Position numbers and translations under genes: made by a program. From contig NZ_MPOB01000001.1 of NCBI RefSeq assembly GCF_002148795.1, positions 372,001-436,000 on the forward strand: a DNA stretch of 64,000 bases, read 5' to 3'. The notes below the pieces were generated by a model. It was not told the origin of the DNA. It worked only from the letters and a program-made list of their open reading frames with translations, and did not search any database. Source of the DNA: Oceanibaculum nanhaiense. Its GTDB lineage: Bacteria > Pseudomonadota > Alphaproteobacteria > Oceanibaculales > Oceanibaculaceae. This document shows positions 56,087-63,610 of this stretch, piece by piece. The stretch's first letter is position 1; each line of letters opens with the position of its first letter.

Positions 56087-56743
56087 TTACTTAGCGCGCG
56101 GCCGGCAGTCGTCGGGCCGTGCATTCACGACATTGTGATAGAGCTTCTTTACATATTCCGGGTCGGCGCCGATCGTCCGGTTGCTGCCGCTGGTGCGCTC
56201 GGCAGTCTCGGCGACACCTGCCGACACCATGAAGGGCGTGGCCTCGTCCGGCATGATATGATAGCCGGTCCGCTCCAGGTCGGTGATGATTTCGATCGCC
56301 GTCTTGGCGAAGCGCCGGTAGGAGGAATCGACCATGTCCTTGCGCCCGGTGGGGGCGGAGGCGCGGGCCAGCGCCATCGAGATGATGTTCACCAGCAGAT
56401 CCGTGTCGCGGCTCTGAATCCAGGCATTGGCCATCGCGCCCAGGACGGCATTGATGTACAGGGCGGCGCCGCGCTGCCCCATCAGCTTGTTCGCGCCGGG
56501 CTGCTGGTCGGCCTGGGCGATCATCTGGTCAGTCAGCTCGCGCGGGGTCACCATGAAGCCGGCAATCTCCAGCGACTTCACCAGATCGTTCGCATCCTCG
56601 GCGTAGCGGTCCCACTCCTGCTCCACGAGGAAAGAGCCCAGCATATCGTTGCCGGCGCCGTGGACGCGATTCAGGAACCGCGCGAACTCCTTCGCGAAGT
56701 ACTGAACGATCTTGGGGTCGGACGGCTGGCTCTGGATGCGCAT
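56087..56743 (-). CDS. Helical hypothetical protein
   Basis: A 218-residue soluble, mostly helical protein. KIVQYFAKEFARFLNRVHGAGNDML, ALYINAVLGAMANAWIQSRDTD and KTAIEIITDLERTGYHIMPDEATPF stand out (each abridged). No signal peptide. I recognise no family. The ATG at 56743 follows AAGGGA with 8-nt spacing. It lies near a Hpt/REC pair on the same strand, but a 483-bp gap separates it from that group. Confidence 0.7.
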   Translation of the reverse strand: MRIQSQPSDPKIVQYFAKEFARFLNRVHGAGNDMLGSFLVEQEWDRYAEDANDLVKSLEIAGFMVTPRELTDQMIAQADQQPGANKLMGQRGAALYINAVLGAMANAWIQSRDTDLLVNIISMALARASAPTGRKDMVDSSYRRFAKTAIEIITDLERTGYHIMPDEATPFMVSAGVAETAERTSGSNRTIGADPEYVKKLYHNVVNARPDDCRPRAK

Positions 56744-57226
56744 ACTCTGATTCCCTTCTTCGGCACCCCTCATGCAACAAAGATGATGCCGAATCAACCA
56801 AATATAAAGCCTATTATGACGAATCTGACGACGGGTCTACGCGCCTGCCCTGCAACGGAAGCTTCGGATCGGCCTGCACATGCACCGATCGCCCACAAGG
56901 GCGAGGCCATTTTAGCCAACCCACTCTGCAGGTTAATGTACTGTCAGAATAAGCACTTAAAAACAAAAAGTCACTGGGAAAGCTTCAAAAGGTCAGTGCC
57001 GCTGTACTAAGTGAAATTCCCCTGGGCGCGGATATCGGCAACAAAAGACAGCCCCGGAGAATACGGACTGTTGATACGAGGCGGATAATTTCCACGCCAC
57101 CGGCTGAATTATTAAAGCGATATGTGCGCGTGTTATTAACCGGCCAGCGAGGCGCCGTTCAGCAGCCGAGTTCAGTTTCGATTCATGGCCGAGTTAAGGC
57201 TGATCCGGTTTCAGCTTGGCCCGGTT
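56744..57226. other. 483-bp gene-free stretch
   Basis: No credible reading frame on either strand. It is A+T richer than its neighbours, especially 56790-57130. At its end GTTTCAGCT repeats: CCGGTTTCAGCT at 57205-57216 and again at 57221-57232 (the second covers the stop codon of the next gene). The leftward gene at 56743 must draw its promoter from here. I see no recognisable RNA gene. Confidence 0.55.
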
Positions 57227-57784
57227 TCAGCTAGGTCGGCGGGGCGGCAGGCCTGGGACGGGATTTTTCGGCGCGGGTTTCAGCGGCGTCTGCGGCCCGA
57301 CCGACTTGAAGGAGGTGGGTTGGCTGCTGCCGTACTGGCCATTTCCCTGCGTCCCGCTTCCCTGGGGCGCTGCCGGGTTGGCGGCGCGGGGCGCGGCCGG
57401 GCGGCTGGTTGCCGTGGCGGCGGCATCCCTGGGCCGGATGCCGTTCGGCAGGCGCGGGAAGATAATGGTCTTCTCGCGGTCGGCGAGGTCGCGCCAGTCG
57501 CGCTGGCTGGCGCGGGCAATGCGCACGAACTGCCAGGCGCGTTCTTCGACGGCGTCGCCGATCTGCTGGCGCTGCCAGCCGGGCAGCGCGTTGAAGGCGG
57601 CCTTGGCGGTGAACAGATCGACGGTGCGGCCGCTCTCATAGGCGCGGCGCACCTCGCGGGTGACGATATTGGACATGCCCAGCGTCACGCTGACCGTCTC
57701 GGCCAGTATGCCCAGGGCCTGGCGGTCCTGGCTGTTTTTGGCCTGGCTGTTGCCGCTGTTGGCCTGGCTGTTCTCGGGTGTCAT
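57227..57784 (-). CDS. Unknown protein with helical core and Pro/Ala-rich tail
   Basis: A 185-residue protein. The N-terminus is Asn/Gln/Ser rich with a repeat-like NSQANSGNSQAKNSQ. The core (about residues 20-110) has ILAETVSVTLGMSNIVTREVRRAYESGRTVDLFTAK, shown partly as GMSNIVTREVRRAYESG, and AFNALPGWQRQQIGDAVEERAW. The tail is Pro/Ala/Gly rich (KPAPKNPVPGLPPRRPS). No family recognised. AGGAG precedes the ATG, and a hairpin lies just upstream. It is the third gene of the REC-Hpt run. Confidence 0.75.
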   Translation of the reverse strand: MTPENSQANSGNSQAKNSQDRQALGILAETVSVTLGMSNIVTREVRRAYESGRTVDLFTAKAAFNALPGWQRQQIGDAVEERAWQFVRIARASQRDWRDLADREKTIIFPRLPNGIRPRDAAATATSRPAAPRAANPAAPQGSGTQGNGQYGSSQPTSFKSVGPQTPLKPAPKNPVPGLPPRRPS

Positions 57785-57804
57785 CCTATCTCCTGCGCTG
57801 CCGC

Positions 57805-57838
57805 CGAAGGATGTGTCCCGCAAGGGACATGTCCTTCG
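57805..57838 (-). repeat. Imperfect inverted repeat just upstream of the unknown gene
   Basis: CGAAGGATGTGTCCC (57805-57819) and GGGACATGTCCTTCG (57824-57838) form a 15-bp stem with two mismatches, loop GCAA. On the minus strand it lies 21 bp before the ATG of the gene ending at 57227, close to the ribosome site. It could be a translational or transcriptional control hairpin. Confidence 0.6.
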
Positions 57839-57971
57839 GGGACATGCCGTAAAAGGCGTGCCACAAGGCAAGTAATCCCGGCCACGCCTGCCGTGCCATT
57901 TTCTTCGGCCATTCTCGATTTGAATCGCTGCCCGCGCAAGCGCTTCCTCCAATGACCCGGATTCCCGTCGG

Positions 57972-58457
57972 TTACCAGTTTTTCGCGATGGCCAGGCGGA
58001 ACGCCTCCAGCAACTCCTGCTCGATCTTGCCGCCGCTGCCTTGGATACGTTGGGCCAGCACGACATAGAGCGCGTCGATATGGCAGCGGATGATCGCCAT
58101 CTGCTTCGGGTTGGCGTCGCCGATCCGTCCGGCGACGGCGTGCAGCGAGCGGGCGATTTCGGTCAGCAGCGGATAATCGAAGGTGCCGCCGAGCCCCTTG
58201 ATGTCAAAGGCATGCCGGCGGATATCGACCATCAGGGGGTCCCAGCGCGCCGGGTCCTTTTCGGCGTCGGCGAGTGCCGACCGCAGCGACCGCAGCGCGG
58301 CGGCGACACTGGCGATGAATTTGTCGCCCGACTGATGGACGGCCTTCTCGATCTTCTTCAGCTCTTCGGGCTGTGGATTGATCGAAAAGCCCTTCTTGCT
58401 GTTCACCGCGCGGCGGCGGAGATCCATCGAGGGCGGAATGATCTGGGCCTTCGCCAT
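57972..58457 (-). CDS. Hpt-like protein lacking the canonical phospho-histidine
   Basis: A 161-residue helical protein of the Hpt fold. The motif region is IRRHAFDIKGLGGTFDYPLLTEIARSL (abridged: HAFDIKGLGGTFDYPLL). In canonical Hpt proteins the pattern is AHxxKG (for example AHKIKG); here the His position is Phe84 (codon TTT at 58206-58208), with a His two residues earlier (H82). Everything else of the motif, including Lys87-Gly88, is kept. It probably cannot take part in a normal phosphorelay unless H82 substitutes. It lies 45 bp downstream of a REC gene. Confidence 0.82.
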   Translation of the reverse strand: MAKAQIIPPSMDLRRRAVNSKKGFSINPQPEELKKIEKAVHQSGDKFIASVAAALRSLRSALADAEKDPARWDPLMVDIRRHAFDIKGLGGTFDYPLLTEIARSLHAVAGRIGDANPKQMAIIRCHIDALYVVLAQRIQGSGGKIEQELLEAFRLAIAKNW

Positions 58458-58502
58458 GTTCGTTCGACCTTAGTCTGCTGATTGGGTCTGCAAGTCTGTG
58501 TG

Positions 58503-58991
58503 CTAGTCGGCGCGCCGGTTGCGGCCGCCATGCGGCACTTGTCGGCGGCGCCGGTCCGGCCCGAAATATTGCTCCGCATTCACGAAGGGGCGTGGCCGCG
58601 CGATCACCGACACCAGCCGGCGGTAGAGCGAATCCACGGTGAAAGGCTTGGCCAGGAATTCGGTGACGCCACGGTCGCGCGCCTCCACCACATATTCCGG
58701 CTCGGAATTCGCCGTCAGCATGATGATCGGCAGCATCCGGTTCGGCGAATGCATGGTGTTGCGCACCGTGTCGATCAGCTCAATGCCGGACAGCGGCTCG
58801 ACGATCCATTCGGTGATCATCACATCCACCTCGCCGGCCTTGATGACCGCCAGCGCCTTGTTGCTGTCGGCGACCTTGCGGATGGCGATGGCACCCAGCA
58901 TCCGCAAGATGTCGTATAGCAGTTCCGTGGAGAGCGGATTCGGGTCCACGATCAGAAACCGAATCTGGCTGAAATCAATCTTCTCCGACAA
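58503..58991 (-). CDS. Single-domain response regulator with Glu in place of the phosphoacceptor Asp
   Basis: A 162-residue CheY-like receiver plus a basic tail (FGPDRRRRQVPHGGRNRRAD). RFLIVDPNPLSTELL has one acidic residue where two are usual; the phosphoacceptor motif reads VMITEWIVEPLSGIEL, so residue 61 is Glu (codon GAA, 58809-58811) instead of Asp. The Thr (IIMLTANSE) and Lys (EFLAKPF) are kept. A Glu at this site often mimics the phosphorylated state. The start is TTG at 58991 (the next in-frame Met is residue 31). Cotranscribed with the degenerate Hpt gene. Confidence 0.85.
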   Translation of the reverse strand: MSEKIDFSQIRFLIVDPNPLSTELLYDILRMLGAIAIRKVADSNKALAVIKAGEVDVMITEWIVEPLSGIELIDTVRNTMHSPNRMLPIIMLTANSEPEYVVEARDRGVTEFLAKPFTVDSLYRRLVSVIARPRPFVNAEQYFGPDRRRRQVPHGGRNRRAD

Positions 58992-59072
58992 ACCGACACC
59001 ACATTCTGTAACAGATTTCGAAAGCCACGCTTCGATGGCAGGGGAGGCAGCTAAACAAAGAATGATAAATTT

Positions 59073-59702
59073 TTAATTAAAAGTGCAAGCAGGTTGTTTC
59101 GCCAGCACCAGATGAAAAATGTGCCAGCGCTTGGGTTTGCCCAGGGCCGTGACGCCGTCCTCGATGGTCTCGTCCAGCTTTTCGACGCTGAATCCGGCAC
59201 ATAGGCTGTCGATGGCAGCCCGGTCATGGATGGTGATGCCGCGCCCGGCCCAGTCATCCTGCGGGCCATAAAGCTGGCCGGCGAAACGGCCGCCGGGTCG
59301 AATTGCCGCAGTCAGCCGCGCCCAAAGGGCGGGGAAATCCGCAGGAACGCACAGCGGCAGGGAGAAGCTGGCATTGACGAGGTCGCAGGCCGGCGGCAGA
59401 AAATCCTCGAACCGTTCGATGCGGGTTTCCAGCAACCGCTTGTCGGGCAGATCGGGCCGGGCCAGCAGCCGCTCGATGGCCTCCGCCGTCGCGTCGAGCG
59501 CCAGCACCCGCCAGCCGCGGCGCAGCAGTTCCAGCGTGTCGCGCCCGTCGCCGCAGCCGAGATCGAGCGCGAAGGGCGGCGGCCCGCCTTTTGCCGGTAT
59601 GCCCTCCAACGCGAACCGGTCGAGAGCATGCAGCAATGTCGGGCGGGGCGGCCGGTCCGTAACCGCATCATAGTAACGGCCCCAGCGCGCCTCGTCCGAC
59701 AT
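59073..59702 (-). CDS. Class I SAM-dependent methyltransferase, TehB-like
   Basis: A 209-residue methyltransferase. ALDLGCGDGRDTLELLRRGWRVLALDATAEAI is the SAM-binding site (abridged: LDLGCGDGRDTLELL). The pattern LGCGxGRDxxxL and the acidic end of strand two resemble TehB/thiopurine methyltransferases. QLYGPQDDWAGRG and FHLVLAKQ lie in the second half. Substrate unknown. It starts 12 bp after the M20 gene stop, so it may be cotranscribed. Confidence 0.83.
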   Translation of the reverse strand: MSDEARWGRYYDAVTDRPPRPTLLHALDRFALEGIPAKGGPPPFALDLGCGDGRDTLELLRRGWRVLALDATAEAIERLLARPDLPDKRLLETRIERFEDFLPPACDLVNASFSLPLCVPADFPALWARLTAAIRPGGRFAGQLYGPQDDWAGRGITIHDRAAIDSLCAGFSVEKLDETIEDGVTALGKPKRWHIFHLVLAKQPACTFN

Positions 59703-59714
59703 CGTCTGTTCCCG

Positions 59715-60863
59715 TTACTCCAGGGTTTCGAACAGCCGCAGCATCAGCTTGGCGCGCGGCTCGAAGGAGGAGTAATAGGCCTGCTCGTAATCGGTGTGCG
59801 CGCCGCGCCCATCGACACCCAGACCGTCCAGCGTCGGCACGCCGACGGCGGCGGTGAAATTGCCGTCGCTGCCGCCGCCGGTGATCTTCACATCCTCCAG
59901 CTCGAAGCCGATCTCGGCGGCCAGCGCCTTGGCGTGGTCGAACAGCTTGGTGATGCCTGCATCCTTCACATAGGGCGGGCGGTTGATGCCGCCGGTGATG
60001 GTCACCTTCACATCGGCATCGAAGGCGGTGAAGCCGAGAATCTTCTTTGTCATCTCCTCGGCCAGTTCCGGTGTGGGCACGCGCATGTCCACCTCGGCGG
60101 TGCAGAATTGCGGCACCACATTCACGCCGCTGCCGCCGCTGACCAGCCCGACATTGCAGGTCACGCCCGTCTCGTAATTGGTCAGCTCCTCGAAGCGGAT
60201 GATCTGCTTCGCCATCTCGCGGATGGCGCTGCGGCCGTCCTGGTGCTGCGCGCCGGCATGGGCGGGGCGGCCCTCGCACTTCACGTCGAAATGCAGCACG
60301 CCCTTGCGCGAGGTGACGATCTTGCCGCCATCGCGTGCCGGCTCGGTGACCAGCACATATTTGTTCTTCAGTGCCATCTGCTCGATGATCTTCTGCGAGG
60401 TCGGGCTGCCGACCTCTTCCTCCGGCACGAACATGAAGGTGATCGGCAGGGGCGTCTGCTTGCCGCTGCGCACCAGATGGCGATAGGCGTAGTAGGCGAG
60501 GTAGGCGCCGCCCTTCATGTCGTAGATGCCGGGGCCGAACACCTTGTCGTCCTCCTGCTTGAACGGCAGCACATCCTTGATGAAGCCCATCGGGTGCACG
60601 GTGTCGATATGGCTCAGCACCAGGATACCGGGACCATCGCCGCCCCAGGGGGTGCGTGCCGTCAGAATGTCGCCCCAGCCCTCGCGGCCCGGCGTGCGCT
60701 CGATAGTGGCGCCAATGGCGCGCATGTCGGCCTCGACCAGATCGGCCATGCGGTTGACCGCGGCGGCGTCATGCGAGGGGCTTTCGACTTCCACCCAGCG
60801 GCGGATGCCGTGCAGGATCTCCTCGGCGTCGATCCGGGGCTGGTTGGAGGCGATATCGTTCAT
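59715..60863 (-). CDS. M20 family metallopeptidase, glutamate carboxypeptidase-like
   Basis: A 382-residue zinc peptidase of the M20A group (carboxypeptidase G2-like). Metal and catalytic residues: LVLSHIDTVHP (His), PGIYDMKGGAYLA (Asp), VPEEEVGSPTS (Glu pair), TEPARDGG (Glu) and GRGAHTDYEQAYYSS (His). CPG2-type enzymes release C-terminal Glu from folates and peptides. The ATG at 60863 has AAGGGA upstream. It is divergent from an ICL/PEP-mutase family gene and a TRAP transporter, suggesting a shared substrate pathway. Confidence 0.88.
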   Translation of the reverse strand: MNDIASNQPRIDAEEILHGIRRWVEVESPSHDAAAVNRMADLVEADMRAIGATIERTPGREGWGDILTARTPWGGDGPGILVLSHIDTVHPMGFIKDVLPFKQEDDKVFGPGIYDMKGGAYLAYYAYRHLVRSGKQTPLPITFMFVPEEEVGSPTSQKIIEQMALKNKYVLVTEPARDGGKIVTSRKGVLHFDVKCEGRPAHAGAQHQDGRSAIREMAKQIIRFEELTNYETGVTCNVGLVSGGSGVNVVPQFCTAEVDMRVPTPELAEEMTKKILGFTAFDADVKVTITGGINRPPYVKDAGITKLFDHAKALAAEIGFELEDVKITGGGSDGNFTAAVGVPTLDGLGVDGRGAHTDYEQAYYSSFEPRAKLMLRLFETLE

Positions 60864-60925
60864 GGTGGTTTCCCTTGGACTCGGATGGGGGCTTCGGATG
60901 ATTGCCAAAAGAATAAGCGCGGCAA

Positions 60926-60946
60926 TTTGTCATCGCCAATGACAAA
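60926..60946. promoter_or_regulatory. Palindromic operator candidate in the M20 / lyase-TRAP divergon
   Basis: TTTGTCAT-CGCCA-ATGACAAA, perfect 8-bp arms with a 5-bp spacer. It sits in the 172-bp region between the divergent M20 gene and the lyase-TRAP operon, 63 bp from the former start and 90 bp from the latter. GntR-family (FadR/VanR) sites often have this TGTCAT-like form. No regulator gene is adjacent in the window. Confidence 0.6.
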
Positions 60947-61035
60947 ACGCCCTGCCGGCGCCGTGTATGCCCTATTGCGCTCCCGCCGGCTTCGGCGCTA
61001 CCTAGGTTTTTTTGCTCGACATCCTGGAGGAGGCC

Positions 61036-61968
61036 ATGCGCCGCACCACCCGGTTTCGCCGCCTGATCGAGGCGCCGGAATTGCTGCTTTTGCCCGGCGT
61101 GCATGATGCGCTGGGCGCGCGCATCGCGGAGAAGCTGGGCTTCGAGGCGATCACCAGCGGCGGTTACAGCGCCACTGCGACGCTGCTCGGCCGGCCCGAC
61201 ACCTCGCAGCTGACCGCGACCGAGATGGCGGATTACTACGCCCGGCTGTGCGATTCGACTGACCTGCCGGTCTTCGCCGATGCCGATACCGGCTATGGCA
61301 ATGTGACCAACACCGGCCGCACGGTGAAGGCCTATGAGCGCGCCGGTGTTGCCGGCCTGTTCATCGAGGATCAGGTGTTCCCGAAGCGCTGCGGCCACAT
61401 GGCCGGCAAGGATGTGGTGCCGCTGGAGGAATTTCTGGCCAAGCTGAAGGCGGCGCTGGATGCCCGCACCGACCCCGACCTCGTCATCATGGCGCGCACC
61501 GACGCGCTGGCTGTTCACGGCATCGACGAGGCCATTGAGCGCGCCCAGGCGGCGCGCGAGGCCGGCGCCGATCTGCTGTTCGTCGAGGCACCGGAGAATC
61601 AGGACCAGATGCGCCGCATCTGCGCGGAGATCGACGGGCCGTGCCTCGCCAACAATCTGGATGGCGGGCTGTCGCCGGTGCTGAAGGCCGAACTGCTGCA
61701 GGAGATCGGCTACGCCACGGTCGCCTTCCCGACGGCGGCGACCTATGCGGTAGCCCACGCGCTGGAGGCGGTGCTGGGTGAAATCCGCACCACCAGCGTG
61801 GCGACGGCGCTGTATGACCGGATGTACAGCTTCGAGACTTTCAACGAACTGGTTGGCCTCGGCGATCTCCGTCGCAAAGAAGCCGGCTATCAGGACTCCG
61901 CCCGCGATCTGCTGGCCCGGCGCAAGAATGCCGGTAAGGCTGGCGGCAAGAACCGGGCGGCGGAATAA
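61036..61968 (+). CDS. Isocitrate lyase / PEP mutase superfamily protein
   Basis: A 310-residue TIM-barrel lyase. LLLPGVHDALGARIAEKLGFEAI, VFADADTGYGN (Mg-binding Asp), GLFIEDQVFPKRCGHMAGK (the KRCGH loop with the catalytic Cys) and VIMARTDALAVHG are the superfamily motifs. Candidates are 2-methylisocitrate lyase-like and carboxy-PEP mutase or oxaloacetate-type lyases. The ATG at 61036 follows GGAGGAGG; an upstream TTG at 61012 is less likely. It leads a run with dctPQM, so it likely processes the transported compound. Confidence 0.86.
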   Translation: MRRTTRFRRLIEAPELLLLPGVHDALGARIAEKLGFEAITSGGYSATATLLGRPDTSQLTATEMADYYARLCDSTDLPVFADADTGYGNVTNTGRTVKAYERAGVAGLFIEDQVFPKRCGHMAGKDVVPLEEFLAKLKAALDARTDPDLVIMARTDALAVHGIDEAIERAQAAREAGADLLFVEAPENQDQMRRICAEIDGPCLANNLDGGLSPVLKAELLQEIGYATVAFPTAATYAVAHALEAVLGEIRTTSVATALYDRMYSFETFNELVGLGDLRRKEAGYQDSARDLLARRKNAGKAGGKNRAAE

Positions 61969-62000
61969 GCGTCACGACAACAAAAGGAGGGACCCCCATC

Positions 62001-63002
62001 ATGAAGATCACCCGTTACGCGGCGCTGGCCCTGCTGGCCGGCAGCATCGCCCTGGCCGGCCCCCTGGTCGGCTCGGCCATGGCGCAGGAGAAGATGCGCA
62101 TCAGCCACCAGCTGCCGCCGGCCCACCATATCGGCAAGCTGGTTGAAAGCTGGGCGGCCGATATCGAGAAGCGCTCGGGCGGCAAGATCGATGTCGAGGT
62201 GCTGGGCTCGGCCCAGGCCTTCAAGCCCAACCAGAACCATCCGGCGGTCGCGCGCGGCCAGGTCGAGGCGGCGATGGCGGTGAATTTCCAGTGGGGCAAC
62301 ACGATCCCGGAAATGAACGTCGTCACCATTCCCTATTTCATGACCGACCTGGCGCGCATCAAGAAGTTCCCCGGCTCCGAGGCGGCGAAGCTGCTGGAAG
62401 CCAAGCTGCTGGAAAAGGGCGTGCGCAACGTCGCCTGGCTCTACACCACGCGGCAGTCGATCTTCACCTCGTCGGGCAAGCCGCTGGTGAAGCTGGACGA
62501 TTTCCAGGGCGTAAAGATCCGCGGCCTGAACAAGCTGGTCGATGCCGGTCTGGTGGCGGCGGGTGCCGCGCCGGCCTCGATGCCGGGCTCCGAGGTCTAT
62601 CAGGCGCTGCAGACCAAGGTGATCGATGCCGGCCTCACCGACGTGTCGGCGGCCTATAGCCGGAAATATTTCGAGGTGCAGGAATTCGGCACGGTGGCGC
62701 CGTTCTTCACCGTCTATTTCCACATCTATGTGAACCCGGACTGGTTTGGCAAGCTGGCGCCCGACCTGCAGAAGGCGGTGCTGGAAGCGTCAGCCCAGGC
62801 GGAGCAGGATTCCATCGGCATCACCGAGAAGACTGCCGAGGAGTCCATCGCCAAGCTGAAGGAAAAGGGCATGAAGCTGCATATCCAGTCAGCTGAAGAG
62901 GTGAAGATTTTCACCGCCACCATGCAGCCGCCGGTCATGGAGGCCTTCAAGGCCTCATCCCCTGACGCCGGCAAGCTGATCGACCTCGTCAACAAGCTCT
63001 GA
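62001..63002 (+). CDS. TRAP transporter substrate-binding protein (DctP family)
   Basis: A 333-residue periplasmic binding protein with a signal peptide ending SAMAQ. KMRISHQLPPAHHIGKLVESWAADIEKRSGGKI (abridged) starts the DctP fold; VKIRGLNKLVDAGLVAAGAAPASMPGSEVYQALQTKVIDAG, seen as IRGLNKLVDAG and GSEVYQALQTKVIDAG, contains the conserved Arg that binds the ligand carboxylate. AAGGAGG precedes the ATG. It is 32 bp downstream of the lyase gene and before dctQ and dctM. Ligand unknown, probably a small carboxylate. Confidence 0.92.
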   Translation: MKITRYAALALLAGSIALAGPLVGSAMAQEKMRISHQLPPAHHIGKLVESWAADIEKRSGGKIDVEVLGSAQAFKPNQNHPAVARGQVEAAMAVNFQWGNTIPEMNVVTIPYFMTDLARIKKFPGSEAAKLLEAKLLEKGVRNVAWLYTTRQSIFTSSGKPLVKLDDFQGVKIRGLNKLVDAGLVAAGAAPASMPGSEVYQALQTKVIDAGLTDVSAAYSRKYFEVQEFGTVAPFFTVYFHIYVNPDWFGKLAPDLQKAVLEASAQAEQDSIGITEKTAEESIAKLKEKGMKLHIQSAEEVKIFTATMQPPVMEAFKASSPDAGKLIDLVNKL

Positions 63003-63022
63003 GCGGCACCGGACGGCTCCGC

Positions 63023-63045
63023 CTGACGTCAGTGTCTGGCGTCAG
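63023..63045 (+). terminator. Short hairpin between the binding protein and DctQ genes
   Basis: CTGACG (63023-63028) pairs with CGTCAG (63040-63045), loop of 11 nt. Only 6 bp; it sits at the binding protein/permease junction, the same place as the strong hairpin in the TAXI operon, and may tune relative expression. Confidence 0.35.
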
Positions 63046-63082
63046 CGCGGGGCCGTACCCGGAATGCGAGGCTTTTCCTTTG

Positions 63083-63610
63083 ATGAAATCTTTCCTGGTC
63101 CTGCTGGAGCGTGCGGTCGGCGCGCTGTCGGCGCTGGCGACGGCGCTGGCGGCACTGCTGATGCTGGTGATCACCGGGATCATCGGCTACGCCGTCGCAC
63201 TGCGTTACCTGTTCAACCAGCCGCAGGTCTGGGCTGACGAACTGGCGAGCTACCTCATCGTGCTGGTGGTCATGCTGGCGATTGCCGAGGTGCTGCGCCG
63301 GGGCGAGCATATCTCCATCGACCTGCTGGTCGGGCGGCTGGGGCCGCGCGCCGGTTACTGGGTCGATGTCGCCGGCTTGGTGGCGGTGATCGTGGTGGCC
63401 GGCGTGCTGGTCGTCTCGGGCTGGGACATGGCGGCGTTCTCGGCCGATATGGGGATCAAGTCGGAAGGCTATCTGGCGATGCCGATGTGGCTGCCGCAGG
63501 CCACATTGCCGCTGGGTTTCGCGCTGCTCGGCCTCGCCGCGCTGAACCGGCTGCTGCGCCTGCTGACCGGGCTTGAGGTAACACAGGGCAAAGGGGCGCA
63601 TCGGCCATGA
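63083..63610 (+). CDS. TRAP transporter small permease (DctQ family)
   Basis: A 175-residue membrane protein with four hydrophobic helices. GYAVALRYLFNQPQVWADELASYLIVLVVML (abridged: RYLFNQPQVWADELASY) has the DctQ signature in which an acidic residue follows 'W.dE'. The ATG at 63083 has GAGG upstream. It couples the binding protein to DctM. The stop overlaps the dctM start by a few bases (ATGATG). Confidence 0.92.
   Translation: MKSFLVLLERAVGALSALATALAALLMLVITGIIGYAVALRYLFNQPQVWADELASYLIVLVVMLAIAEVLRRGEHISIDLLVGRLGPRAGYWVDVAGLVAVIVVAGVLVVSGWDMAAFSADMGIKSEGYLAMPMWLPQATLPLGFALLGLAALNRLLRLLTGLEVTQGKGAHRP

Noticed and set aside
56744-57226. Possible small protein or RNA gene in the 483-bp gap
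   Set aside because: Frames are broken, with no ribosome site, and no stable RNA fold is obvious; left as gene-free.
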